From the NCBI RefSeq assembly GCF_000467185.1, contig NZ_BATM01000005.1, positions 140,180 through 204,179 on the forward strand: a DNA stretch of 64,000 nt. Direction: 5' to 3'. The translations under genes and the position numbers were made by a program. The notes under the pieces were generated by a model. That model worked only from the letters and a program-made list of their open reading frames with translations. It was not told where the DNA came from and ran no database searches. Positions 28,261 to 37,720 of this stretch are shown piece by piece. The stretch's first letter is position 1, and each line of letters begins with the position of its first letter. Origin of the DNA: Vibrio ezurae NBRC 102218 (GTDB taxonomy: Bacteria; Pseudomonadota; Gammaproteobacteria; Enterobacterales; Vibrionaceae).

Positions 28261-29637
28261 ATGGATGATAGAAAGCGTAAGATTTTTGTACTCGACACCA
28301 ATATCCTACTTCATGAACCGCACGCCATTTTTTCCTTTCAAGAACACGACGTCGTCATCCCAATGACGGTACTTGAAGAACTCGACCGCATCAAAGACAG
28401 TAAACGAGATGTTGCTCGCGATGCGCGCATTGCTATTCGCACATTGGAAGACATTTTCAAAGAAGCCACCCCAGAGCAAATATCAGAAGGCATTCGCTTT
28501 AACACCGAAGCCAAATCAACGGGCACCTTAGCCATATTGGCCGACTTTGAACTGCACGAAACGGTCAAAGCATTTGCTGACAAAGCCGGTGACAATCGAA
28601 TTTTAAATGCGGTTATCCATCTGCAAAAAAAGAGTGCCTCTCGAGATGTGGTTCTAGTCACTAAAGACATCAATATGCGCTTGCGAGCCAAGGGAGCAGG
28701 AGTTCGTTACGTTGAAGATTATCGCACCGACCAATTAATTGATGACGTGCAGTATTTAACTAAAGGGTTCGTCCAGTGCGAGGGCAACTTTTGGGACAAA
28801 GTCGATGAGGTTAACTCCATTGCATTAGCCGGAAAAACCCATCATCTAGTGCATCAATCGACCATAGAGCAGCCATATATCAATCAGTATGTGCTGGATA
28901 CCGACAGTGACTTTGCCACTCGCGTCACTCGCATTGAAGAAGAATCCATCACCTTAAAAGATCTCGGACGAGATAAATTAATGAGTCGCCGCGCTTGGGA
29001 CATTAAACCGAAAAACATCTATCAAGGCATGGCGCTAAATGCCCTACTCGACCCTGACATCGACTTAGTCATCCTAACGGGCGCAGCAGGTAGTGGTAAA
29101 ACTCTATTGGCGATGGCGGCGGCATTGGAGCAGTCCGTTGAACAAAAGATGTTTGATAAAATCATCGTCACTCGCAACACCCCTGAAATTGGCGAATCGA
29201 TTGGCTTTTTACCGGGCAATGAGGAAGAGAAAATGTTGCCATGGCTGGCGGCTGTCACCGATACCTTGGAAGCACTGCATAAAAACGATCACTGCACTGA
29301 GGGCTCACTCAGGTACATCTGTGACAAAGCCAATATTCAGTTTAAATCCATCAACTTTATGCGTGGACGCTCCATTCAAAATGCCTTTGTGTTACTCGAT
29401 GAGTGTCAAAACCTGACCGCTTCGCAGATCAAAACCATCATCACTCGTTGTGGTGAAGGGACAAAAATTGTCTGCTCAGGAAACTTAGCGCAAATAGATT
29501 CACCGTATTTAACTCCAGTAACATCGGGGCTGACTTACATGGTTGAGCGCTTTAAAAACTTTGAAGGTTCGGCCAACGTGCACTTAAACGGTGTCGTGCG
29601 CAGTCGCTTGGCAGAGTTTGCAGAGGAAAATCTGTAA
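28261..29637 (+). CDS. PIN domain plus PhoH-like ATPase (PhoH2-type)
   Basis: 458 residues. The N-terminal PIN nuclease domain (about 6-150) shows KIFVLDTNILLHEP, MTVLEELDRIK and VTKDINMRLRAKG, with the acidic residues expected for metal-dependent RNA cleavage. The C-terminal PhoH ATPase (about 250-458) has Walker A GAAGSGKT (about 274-281), Walker B LLDECQN, and NLAQIDSPYLTP. Fusions of this kind act as RNA helicase/ribonucleases in mycobacteria (PhoH2). The role in Vibrio is not established. CAGGAGCC precedes the ATG; it is a single gene with a terminator. Confidence 0.9.
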   Translation: MDDRKRKIFVLDTNILLHEPHAIFSFQEHDVVIPMTVLEELDRIKDSKRDVARDARIAIRTLEDIFKEATPEQISEGIRFNTEAKSTGTLAILADFELHETVKAFADKAGDNRILNAVIHLQKKSASRDVVLVTKDINMRLRAKGAGVRYVEDYRTDQLIDDVQYLTKGFVQCEGNFWDKVDEVNSIALAGKTHHLVHQSTIEQPYINQYVLDTDSDFATRVTRIEEESITLKDLGRDKLMSRRAWDIKPKNIYQGMALNALLDPDIDLVILTGAAGSGKTLLAMAAALEQSVEQKMFDKIIVTRNTPEIGESIGFLPGNEEEKMLPWLAAVTDTLEALHKNDHCTEGSLRYICDKANIQFKSINFMRGRSIQNAFVLLDECQNLTASQIKTIITRCGEGTKIVCSGNLAQIDSPYLTPVTSGLTYMVERFKNFEGSANVHLNGVVRSRLAEFAEENL

Positions 29638-29659
29638 TTTTTTTAGTTAGGCGTAAGAA

Positions 29660-29691
29660 GCTAGGACTCAGGGGAAACTCTGAGTCCTAGT
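29660..29691. terminator. hairpin between the PIN-PhoH gene and ubiX
   Basis: CTAGGACTCAG (29661-29671) and CTGAGTCCTAG (29680-29690) form a perfect 11-base stem. The convergent genes on both sides suggest a bidirectional terminator; T-rich flanks are short. The arms share the CTAG style of the spacer at 14742-14810. Confidence 0.65.
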
Positions 29692-29700
29692 TAAATAAGA

Positions 29701-30330
29701 TTACTGACGTCTATCGTAACCCCAAGGTTGCACTAAATCTTGCGCAACCCCAACATGGTCGAGCACCCGCGCCACCATAAAGTTCACTAAGTCTTCTATA
29801 GTTTGTGGCTGATGATAAAAACCAGGTGCGGCCGGCATAATGGTTGCCCCCATCTTAGACAGTTTGAGCATATTCTCTAAATGTAAGGTCGAAAATGGCG
29901 TTTCTCGCACCACCAAAATCAATTGCCCACGCTCTTTAAGCACCACATCCGCAGCGCGTTCAATAAGATTATCCGACATGCCGTGCGCAATAGAGGCAAG
30001 ACTGCCCGCCGAACAAGGACAAACAATCATTTGTTTAGGCGCGGCTGAGCCCGACGCTACTGGAGAAAACCAATCTTCCTTGCCACACACCACCAGCAGA
30101 GCTTCATCGCACTCTAGATGGGTTACAAGCGCAGATTTAATGGCATCTGGGCCACTTGGAAGCTTTAGGTTGTGCTCCGTCGCTAAAACGACTCTGGCCG
30201 CCGACGATATCAAGAAATAAACTCGATATTCTGCATCCAATAGTTTTTTTAGCAAAGCTAACCCATAGGGAGCTCCCGAAGCCCCCGTCATCGCTAAAGT
30301 GATGCTTTTTTGTGGCGCATTTATTGGCAT
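29701..30330 (-). CDS. ubiX: flavin prenyltransferase UbiX
   Basis: 209 residues. It prenylates FMN to give the cofactor of the UbiD decarboxylase in ubiquinone synthesis. The FMN-binding start [17 protein letters not shown], the segment [26 protein letters not shown], and [13 protein letters not shown] are diagnostic. Its start overlaps the end of mpl by 10 bases, so the two are translated together. Confidence 0.95.
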   Translation of the reverse strand: MPINAPQKSITLAMTGASGAPYGLALLKKLLDAEYRVYFLISSAARVVLATEHNLKLPSGPDAIKSALVTHLECDEALLVVCGKEDWFSPVASGSAAPKQMIVCPCSAGSLASIAHGMSDNLIERAADVVLKERGQLILVVRETPFSTLHLENMLKLSKMGATIMPAAPGFYHQPQTIEDLVNFMVARVLDHVGVAQDLVQPWGYDRRQ

Positions 30331-31685
30331 GAATGACCCGCCGCCTGTAAAGCGTCTAATAGTTTATTATGTATGCCTTCAAAGCCACCGTTACTCATAA
30401 TAAGGATATGATCGCCACTACGAGCCTCAGCCACGAGCTCTTTTACTATGCTATCCACTGAATCTGAGGTAAACGTGCTTTGAGAGCATTGTGCCGCTAC
30501 CTCCTCTACCGACCATTCAATGGTATCGGGCTGATAAAGGTACACTTTATCCGCGAGCCCTAATGAGGCGGCGAGAGTATCTTTGTGTACGCCCATTTTC
30601 ATCGTGCTTGATCTCGGCTCTAGTACAGCTAAGATTCGTTGTTCACCCACTTTATTGCGTAGACCATCGAGCGTCAGCTCTACGGCTGTAGGGTGGTGAG
30701 CAAAATCGTCATAGACGGTAATGCCATGCACTTCGCCTTTCAGCTCTAAACGACGCTTAGTATTAATAAAGCGAGCCAAAGCCTCACACGCTAAGTCAGG
30801 TACAACCCCCACATGACGAGCAGCAGCAATCGCCATCAGCGCATTATTCACATTGTGGTCCCCGACGAGATCCCACTGAACTTCACCCACTTTTTTCTGT
30901 TCAAAATACACATCAAAGTGGCTGCCATCAGCTTGACGTTTTTTGGCTTGCCAATCTTTATGTGTAAACTCAGTCTCACTCCAGCAGCCGCGAGATAGCA
31001 CATCACTGAGTGCTGAGTCATCCGCAGGAGCGAAAACACGCCCAGTACTAGGGACCGTTCTCACTAAGTGATGAAATTGACGTTTGATGGCTTCCAAATC
31101 GTCAAAAATATCCGCATGGTCAAATTCAAGGTTATTCATGACCAAGGTGCGTGGATGGTAATGCACAAACTTGGAGCGCTTATCAAAAAACGCACTGTCG
31201 TATTCATCGGCCTCAACCACAAAGAACATACTCTTGCCAAGGCGAGCCGACTGACCAAAGTTGCCCAAGACACCTCCGACCAAAAAACCCGGTTCATAAC
31301 CACATGCATCGAGAATCCATGACAGCATACTAGAGGTGGTCGTTTTACCGTGCGTGCCTGCTACAGCTAATACCCAGCGATCTTGCAGTAAGAAATCTTG
31401 CAACCATTGTGGGCCTGACGTGTATTTCAGATTATTATCCAACACATATTCAACACAAGGATTGCCACGGCTCATCGCATTACCTATCACGACAAGGTCG
31501 GGACGGGGTTCTAGCTGCTGAGGATCATAGCCTTGAATAATCTCAACCCCTTCTGATTCTAGAAGTGTGCTCATTGGCGGGTAAACATTGGCATCACTGC
31601 CTGTCACTTTATGACCCAGTTGCTTTGCCAGTACCGCGGCGCCTCCCATAAAGGTGCCACAAACCCCAAGTATATGAATATGCAT
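30321..31685 (-). CDS. mpl: UDP-MurNAc:L-Ala-gamma-D-Glu-meso-DAP ligase
   Basis: 454 residues (E. coli 457). It reattaches recycled murein tripeptide to UDP-MurNAc in peptidoglycan recycling. Mur-ligase motifs: N-terminal Rossmann part [17 protein letters not shown], the ATP site [15 protein letters not shown] (about 110), and the ligase C-terminal [19 protein letters not shown] and [11 protein letters not shown]. The GVCGTFMGG variant distinguishes Mpl from MurC. It is divergent from fbp, as in E. coli. Confidence 0.96.
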   Translation of the reverse strand: MHIHILGVCGTFMGGAAVLAKQLGHKVTGSDANVYPPMSTLLESEGVEIIQGYDPQQLEPRPDLVVIGNAMSRGNPCVEYVLDNNLKYTSGPQWLQDFLLQDRWVLAVAGTHGKTTTSSMLSWILDACGYEPGFLVGGVLGNFGQSARLGKSMFFVVEADEYDSAFFDKRSKFVHYHPRTLVMNNLEFDHADIFDDLEAIKRQFHHLVRTVPSTGRVFAPADDSALSDVLSRGCWSETEFTHKDWQAKKRQADGSHFDVYFEQKKVGEVQWDLVGDHNVNNALMAIAAARHVGVVPDLACEALARFINTKRRLELKGEVHGITVYDDFAHHPTAVELTLDGLRNKVGEQRILAVLEPRSSTMKMGVHKDTLAASLGLADKVYLYQPDTIEWSVEEVAAQCSQSTFTSDSVDSIVKELVAEARSGDHILIMSNGGFEGIHNKLLDALQAAGHSCQ

Positions 31686-31904
31686 AACTTTCCCGTTATC
31701 TTTGCGTGGTGACGCTATTTTTGCGTGCAGAAATAGGCCGTATCAACTGATTCTAACCAGATTCTGGACACGAACCCATACAATTCCAAGTGATTAAAGT
31801 CAGAAAATTGTGAAATAGATCGGTTACTTTACGTGTCTTAATATGTTTTGTGCTGTATATTTGCCTAAAAAAAGAACTTGTCATACAAATAAACGGAATC
31901 CCCC

Positions 31905-32921
31905 ATGTCCAATTTAAGAACGTTAGGTGAATTTATTGTAGAGAAGCAGAATGACTTTCCTGCTGCCAGTGGTGAATTATCGTCACTACTCTCTTCTATT
32001 AGTCTTGCTGCTAAGCTAGTTAACCGTGAAATCAATAAGGCTGGCCTTGTTGACATTACCGGTGCTGTTGGCGCAGAAAACATTCAAGGTGAAGCACAGC
32101 AAAAACTTGACGTGTTTGCGAACGATAACTTTAAGGCTGCTCTTGAAGCTCGTGACCAAGTTTGTGGTATTGCAAGTGAAGAAGAAGACCAAGCGGTTTC
32201 TTTTGATAAAGAGCAAAACCAAAACGCAAAATATGTTGTACTAATGGACCCTCTTGATGGTTCAAGCAACATTGATGTAAACGTTTCTGTTGGTACTATC
32301 TTTTCTATCTACCGTCGTATTTCACCAATTGGTTCTCCAGCTCAAGAAGAAGATTTTCTACAGCCTGGTACAGAGCAAGTCGCATCGGGTTATGTAATCT
32401 ACGGTTCTTCAACCATGCTCGTTTACACAACAGGTGCTGGTGTTCACGGCTTTACGTATGACCCTTCTATTGGTGTTTTCTGTCTGTCTCATGAAAACAT
32501 GACTATCCCTCAAGATGGATTCATCTACTCTATCAACGAAGGTAACTACGCGAAATTCCCACTTGGTGTGAAGAAGTACATCAAATACTGCCAAGTAGAA
32601 GATACTGAAACTCAGCGTCCATATACTTCTCGTTATATCGGTTCTCTAGTATCGGACTTCCACCGTAACTTGCTAATGGGTGGCATTTTCTTGTACCCAA
32701 GCACTCGCTCTTACCCTAAAGGTAAGCTACGTCTTCTTTACGAGTGCAACCCAATTGCATTTTTGATGGAGCAAGCTGGCGGTAAAGCAACTGACGGTGT
32801 ACAACGTATCATGGAAATTAAACCAACTGAACTGCACCAACGTGTTCCGTTCTTTACTGGTTCAAACTCAATGATCGATACATTGCATGAGTTTATTAAG
32901 CAAAACCCTGACGAATATTAA
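31905..32921 (+). CDS. fbp: fructose-1,6-bisphosphatase class I
   Basis: 338 residues (E. coli 332). It is the committed gluconeogenic phosphatase in the cytosol. The metal-binding signature [19 protein letters not shown] (about 115-133) and the active-site segment [25 protein letters not shown] with [10 protein letters not shown] mark class I. The region upstream (219 bases, shared with mpl) contains a half-match to a CRP site near 31809 that I do not consider sufficient. The stop overlaps the convergent blc stop by 4 bases. Confidence 0.97.
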   Translation: MSNLRTLGEFIVEKQNDFPAASGELSSLLSSISLAAKLVNREINKAGLVDITGAVGAENIQGEAQQKLDVFANDNFKAALEARDQVCGIASEEEDQAVSFDKEQNQNAKYVVLMDPLDGSSNIDVNVSVGTIFSIYRRISPIGSPAQEEDFLQPGTEQVASGYVIYGSSTMLVYTTGAGVHGFTYDPSIGVFCLSHENMTIPQDGFIYSINEGNYAKFPLGVKKYIKYCQVEDTETQRPYTSRYIGSLVSDFHRNLLMGGIFLYPSTRSYPKGKLRLLYECNPIAFLMEQAGGKATDGVQRIMEIKPTELHQRVPFFTGSNSMIDTLHEFIKQNPDEY

Positions 32922-33439
32922 TCTGCGGTCTGCTTGACCCAAATTAATTGACTGCTATCAAAGCCAAGCTCTTCTGCTTGGCTTTTAAATTTCTGCTGTA
33001 TCTCAAGACTCACCTGCGGTGTTCGAGATAGTAGCCATAAATAAGAATGATCTGGGCCTGAGATAAACGCGTAATCGTAGTGTTCTTTTTCTAATTCAAA
33101 CACAATATACGAACCATAAAACGGGCCAAAAAAAGACACCTTTAAATAGCCCTGATGGGTTGGGCCGACAAAATAGGCTTTGCCTTCCGCGCTTGTCCAT
33201 TCTTTGTCAGACGAAGAATAGCCACGATTGATAACCCTAACACCACCATCTTCTCGCATAGAATAGTTCGCGGTAACCTGAGTCAATCCACGCTCAAAAG
33301 AATGGTCAAGACGAGCAATCTCATACCAAGTGCCCAGATAGCGCTGCAACGCAAAATCTTGGACAGGTTCTACCTTTTCAGGCTTACCTACACAACCAAA
33401 TAAAACGGTACAGCTCAGTAGTGTTATCCATAGTTTCAT
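32918..33439 (-). CDS. blc: outer membrane lipoprotein, lipocalin Blc
   Basis: 173 residues. The lipoprotein signal is [16 protein letters not shown] with lipobox LFGC; Cys16 would be lipidated, and the following Val-Gly gives no inner-membrane retention signal, so the outer membrane is expected. The lipocalin GxW motif lies in [19 protein letters not shown]. Later segments [19 protein letters not shown] and [10 protein letters not shown] match bacterial lipocalins (Blc), which bind lysophospholipids. It is convergent with fbp and 52 bases before the ytfP stop region. Confidence 0.94.
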   Translation of the reverse strand: MKLWITLLSCTVLFGCVGKPEKVEPVQDFALQRYLGTWYEIARLDHSFERGLTQVTANYSMREDGGVRVINRGYSSSDKEWTSAEGKAYFVGPTHQGYLKVSFFGPFYGSYIVFELEKEHYDYAFISGPDHSYLWLLSRTPQVSLEIQQKFKSQAEELGFDSSQLIWVKQTAD

Positions 33440-33491
33440 CGTACTTCCTTGTCAGATAAGCATGTTTAAGCATAGCGCGACTTATCGTTAA

Positions 33492-33836
33492 CTAGTTACG
33501 CAAATTCCAATCCCCAGATTCGATCGCAGTGCCCAATTCAGTGCCTTGATAGAGATAAATCCATGCCTCTCCAAAAGGTGTTTCAATACTCTCTCTGCGA
33601 TATTCAATCGGGATATCTTCCAAAATATCAAGTTTGGCAAGCACTTCATCACTGACTCTATACACTTCACCTGTAATGCTGCTGTGGCCTTCAACGATGC
33701 CAGGGTAAGCTGAAAAATCATATAACGAATATTGGGCGGGCGTTTCATACACCCCCAGCAAATCACTGCCTTGTAAAAGGTGATGATTCGACTCTCCTTG
33801 TCTTAAGGTTCCGTAAACAAAAACTAAATGCTGCAT
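33492..33836 (-). CDS. ytfP: gamma-glutamylcyclotransferase-like protein YtfP
   Basis: 114 residues (E. coli YtfP 113). It begins HLVFVYGTLRQGESNH, the substrate-binding YGSLR-type loop of the GGCT fold, and has GEVYRVSDEVLAKLDILE (the catalytic acidic residue in this fold) and a closing ESGDWN. Substrate is unknown for YtfP. It is the third gene of tamA-tamB-ytfP, 21 bases after tamB, the same order as in E. coli. Confidence 0.93.
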   Translation of the reverse strand: MQHLVFVYGTLRQGESNHHLLQGSDLLGVYETPAQYSLYDFSAYPGIVEGHSSITGEVYRVSDEVLAKLDILEDIPIEYRRESIETPFGEAWIYLYQGTELGTAIESGDWNLRN

Positions 33837-33857
33837 ACCCTCATCCTGTGTCTATGA

Positions 33858-36800
33858 CTAATCAAATTCAAACTGATATAACAAATCCACTGCGCTATCT
33901 GTACCCGAGACTAACTCTAAGTAGAGATCTTTCATCAAGCGATAGCGGAATGTAAACTCACCAATAGATTCAAAAATCCCCACACCATACTTCACCTGCA
34001 ATCCAGGTAAGATATAGCCACTTACCGTGACCTGTGAGTCATCTCCACTACCTGCGGTATCTAACTGCAAATCGCTCACGCCAAAGGCTTCACCAATTTC
34101 ACCAACCACTCGTCCACTGCGGGCTAAACTCAGTCCAATCAACGCTGTGGTCATGGCATTCCCCCCTGATTCACTATCAAGGTCTTGCCCTCTTAGTATG
34201 TAGGACAATGCATTGGCTTGCGGCATAGAAGGCTCAGAGAACACTTCCACACTCGGCTCATCGGCTGGCCCTGTTACTTTAATCCCTGCAATCACATCGT
34301 CTTCGGTATTGTCTGGATTACGAATCGCTTTAATGGATAAGTATGGCAGATCTGCAGGGCCATTAAACTGAACTTTACCTTCTTGGATAATTAAGTCTTG
34401 GCCAAAGGAACGATATTTACCATCCACGATATTCACTTCACCAAGGATAAATGGCGCATTATTCTTCTGCGAAACATTCATTTCGCCCACCAGCCCACCT
34501 TTTAGACCAAAGGCACTGAGTAAGAAGTCATTCCCAATAATGACTTTGATGTCCGTCTTAATCTTGAATGGAAATTTAGAGCTTTCTTCCAATGGTTTAA
34601 GATCTTTGTTCACAATCACCTCATCAGAAGAGACTGAAATCGCCGATGGCGGAAGTTCTTCAACGGTAATTCGTCCCCAAGGCAAACGTACTTCACCTTT
34701 TACATCGATTAATCCCGGGGACATCGCGACATGGATATCAGGCTCTACTTTTGCTTTAACCATAGGGGGAACTTCTACCAATAGCTGGTTAGCTGACAAA
34801 TCTAAATGAGCTTTCCAATCCTCAATGTTTTGCCAGTTTCCTCCCCCTTTCATTAATAAATCGCCGTCTTTAGTCTTAATGGTGGAGTCTAATTTACCTT
34901 GATAACCCGAGAACTGAGCAATGACCTGACCTCCGGTAACATCCACTGGGCTGATATCACCGGTTGCAATGATGTTTTCTACTTTGAAATCACCAAACAC
35001 TTGTGGTTTCTTCACTGGGCCTTTTAACTGAATGTCAGAGTTAATATCTGCGGCCACCTTACTAAACTCGCCAAATAAAGGCGCAAGCATGTCTAAAGTG
35101 ATTTTCTGAAGCTGCAAGCGGGCATCGATCTGCTTGTCTTGCTTAGACGCTTTATCTAATTCAACCCTACCCTTCACTGCGCCATTGTCGGTAAGATCAA
35201 TATTCCAATCGGCTTTTAAGTCATCTTTTAGCAGGCTAGCATTCACGTCGATGCGGTCCCAGCCAACCACCAGCGGGCGGTCAAGTTGCTGTGTTACGCT
35301 ACCTTGCGGAAGATCCACTTGCATTTCTAGCTCCGGCAAAGCTTTTGCCGACCATTTTGCTCGTACTGTGGCGTCCACACTCCCGACTACCGTAATGTCT
35401 TTAGGGATTAAACTCGCGACTTGAGAAAAATTAAAGCCCTGAATACTGGCAAAGACTTCTCCTCCAGATTGAGCGGCATTAACGTCTTTGTCTAAACAGA
35501 GTTTTGAGTCTGCTTGTAGCCAGCAATGCGCTTCAACAAAGACGCTTTGTTTGTTGCCGTCGTACGCCAATTTGGGGCTATGATCGACAACCCACTCCCC
35601 TTGCACTGTCGTTAAGCTGGCATTTTGTAATTCGCCTTTCCATTGAATGCCTTGTTTGGTGTCCAGCGCCCCTTGAACAGCAAAGCCCCCTTGCAGCACA
35701 TCAGAGTCAATACTAAATTGAGCGCGGTGATCTTGTTCTGAACCACTAAAGCTGAACTCACTGCGCTTCACTTTTTGTTCTAAGTGCTGCACGCCAGTCA
35801 CGACAAGATCAAGACTTCCTTTAGGTGCAGGAAGCGGAATGACGTCTCCTTTTAAGGAAACTGAAGCCACGCTTAATTGGTCTAACCAAGCAATACGAGT
35901 CGCATTCACATCCGCAATAATTTCAGGGGTAGCAAACGCACCTCTGACCTTAATCAATCCTATCGCTTTACCAGAGGCATCTGGCACTGTATTTCGGATT
36001 TCGGGAATATCCAGCTTGGTATCAATATTCCAGTTCTGATCTAGGTTGCCAGAAATTCGAATGTTGTTTTGTCCATGCGCTACCACAATCCCCGGCGTAT
36101 TGACCCTAAAGTCCCCTTGTCCTGAGATATCTTTCGCTTGTAAGACACCGTTAATATTCAATGGGTAGTTACGGAAAATGCCGTCAATATCGAGATGAGA
36201 GAGTTCAGCTTCCCAGCCACCTTTTACCGGCAATCGGCCCGTTGTTGCGATGTCGCCACTGATATCACCTTCGGCATTTGGCCAGTAACTTCCCGGCTGA
36301 ATATGCTGCAGATTTAACTTAGCGTCCCAATTAATTGGAGCGGCCCAATTCAGTAGTACTTGACCACCGACAACGCCTTTGAGAGTTTCAAGATGGATTT
36401 TTTTAAGATCTATTTGTTCTAAATTGCCATTACCTGTTACCGCTAAATTGACATTGGGTATCTGTTTACCTTGTGCTGCGACTTGTAAATCAAGCACGTA
36501 TTGACTCAAGGAACCTTTCGCCTGCAAGCGGGCCAGTTGCGCTTTATAGTCAGCCTCACCACGCAATGGCCATTGCACTTTGGTGTTGGTTAAATCGATA
36601 TCAAAAGGAATGTTAGGGTCTAATAGCTTAAGTTCTGCGTCTAGATCGGCCACGGCCAAATCTCTTAGCCCTGCCTTTAAATTAAGATCAGCAGCACTGC
36701 CTTTAGCATTTAAGAAGAAAGATTGTCCTGCCAATGTGGTTTGTTTTATTTTCGCATCCATATCCAGCGTCAAAGGGTAGTCCCCTTTAAGCTCTGCTGC

Positions 36801-37718
36801 GGCATCTAAATTCAAATCCAGTTGTGGCATCACCAATTCAAATTGCTGGACCACTACATTATTGCCATGTGCTGCACCGACTAAATGCGCACGATTGATC
36901 TCAACATTGGGCTCAGCCACTTTAAAATCGGTCACCGTGATGTCTTGTACCGTCGCGCTAAGTGGTATCCATATTTCAGGCAACACGATATTGATATCAG
37001 TTGCAGCGGCGGGCGCTTTCTTCGCCGCTACTGGCGCAGGGGAAGCATCTTTACTTGGCGCGAGGGTGACTCTGCCACCATCAAAAATAGTCGGGGTTAA
37101 GGTCAGGTTGTCAAAGCGCATATTGGCGCCACTTTCAAACGTTTTCCAAGCAACTTTATTGCCTAAAACATCAAGTGACACATGGTTAAAGTACAAACGC
37201 TCAATGTTGAGGCCTAAGCCAAAGGGCAATGAAATGCTGGTCAAAGGTTCGCTAGGCTCTTCGCTCACCTCTTCACTTACCGGTAATTGCGCCAACGAGA
37301 AATTCGCACCTTCAACGCCTAATGTCTTAATACACACCTCAGCCTGCACAAGACAATGCAATTGTATATCAAGCTCTAATTTATCGGCTTTCAATAACGC
37401 CGTTAAATCCGGATTATCGTATTGAATACCATGCAATTGAAAATCCGTTAACAGCGCCCCTTCGGTACTTTCCACCTTAAGTTCTGGGACAAATTTTTCA
37501 GCCGTCCACAAAATGCTATTTAAGCCAGGGTTGGTAAATAACAAGCCCCATAGCAAAATGATGATCAATAAAATGAGCGCCAATACACCTAATGATAAAT
37601 GCGTTAGGGTCCACAGAATTCGACGCCACAATGGGCGCTTTTTCTTCTTCGTGTTCTTAGCCGCACTTGTTGCTACATCAGAAGGGGCTTTGGGGTCTTG
37701 CTGCTTTGAATCTGTCAT
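33858..37718 (-). CDS. tamB: translocation and assembly module protein TamB
   Basis: 1286 residues (E. coli 1259). A Lys/Arg-rich cytosolic start, one membrane helix (about 36-60), then a very long beta-rich periplasmic body that forms a lipid-transporting groove of the AsmA/VPS13-like type, and a C-terminal DUF490 domain (about 950-1286). It works with TamA in the outer membrane on autotransporter insertion and, together with YhdP and YdbH in E. coli, on phospholipid transport to the outer membrane. Only 2 bases separate it from the tamA stop. Confidence 0.95.
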   Translation of the reverse strand: MTDSKQQDPKAPSDVATSAAKNTKKKKRPLWRRILWTLTHLSLGVLALILLIIILLWGLLFTNPGLNSILWTAEKFVPELKVESTEGALLTDFQLHGIQYDNPDLTALLKADKLELDIQLHCLVQAEVCIKTLGVEGANFSLAQLPVSEEVSEEPSEPLTSISLPFGLGLNIERLYFNHVSLDVLGNKVAWKTFESGANMRFDNLTLTPTIFDGGRVTLAPSKDASPAPVAAKKAPAAATDINIVLPEIWIPLSATVQDITVTDFKVAEPNVEINRAHLVGAAHGNNVVVQQFELVMPQLDLNLDAAAELKGDYPLTLDMDAKIKQTTLAGQSFFLNAKGSAADLNLKAGLRDLAVADLDAELKLLDPNIPFDIDLTNTKVQWPLRGEADYKAQLARLQAKGSLSQYVLDLQVAAQGKQIPNVNLAVTGNGNLEQIDLKKIHLETLKGVVGGQVLLNWAAPINWDAKLNLQHIQPGSYWPNAEGDISGDIATTGRLPVKGGWEAELSHLDIDGIFRNYPLNINGVLQAKDISGQGDFRVNTPGIVVAHGQNNIRISGNLDQNWNIDTKLDIPEIRNTVPDASGKAIGLIKVRGAFATPEIIADVNATRIAWLDQLSVASVSLKGDVIPLPAPKGSLDLVVTGVQHLEQKVKRSEFSFSGSEQDHRAQFSIDSDVLQGGFAVQGALDTKQGIQWKGELQNASLTTVQGEWVVDHSPKLAYDGNKQSVFVEAHCWLQADSKLCLDKDVNAAQSGGEVFASIQGFNFSQVASLIPKDITVVGSVDATVRAKWSAKALPELEMQVDLPQGSVTQQLDRPLVVGWDRIDVNASLLKDDLKADWNIDLTDNGAVKGRVELDKASKQDKQIDARLQLQKITLDMLAPLFGEFSKVAADINSDIQLKGPVKKPQVFGDFKVENIIATGDISPVDVTGGQVIAQFSGYQGKLDSTIKTKDGDLLMKGGGNWQNIEDWKAHLDLSANQLLVEVPPMVKAKVEPDIHVAMSPGLIDVKGEVRLPWGRITVEELPPSAISVSSDEVIVNKDLKPLEESSKFPFKIKTDIKVIIGNDFLLSAFGLKGGLVGEMNVSQKNNAPFILGEVNIVDGKYRSFGQDLIIQEGKVQFNGPADLPYLSIKAIRNPDNTEDDVIAGIKVTGPADEPSVEVFSEPSMPQANALSYILRGQDLDSESGGNAMTTALIGLSLARSGRVVGEIGEAFGVSDLQLDTAGSGDDSQVTVSGYILPGLQVKYGVGIFESIGEFTFRYRLMKDLYLELVSGTDSAVDLLYQFEFD

Positions 37719-37720
37719 AG

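Noticed and set aside
29840..30220. 126-residue plus-strand frame opposite ubiX
   Set aside because: Shadow of ubiX; no start signal and no recognisable protein.
31805..31830. CRP site upstream of fbp
   Set aside because: TTGTGAAATAGATCGG has one good half-site (TGTGA), but the second half (TCGGT) does not match.
36862..37425. 187-residue open frame on the plus strand inside tamB
   Set aside because: It is a mirror of the tamB coding frame, with no ribosome site or family match; tamB is clear on the other strand.
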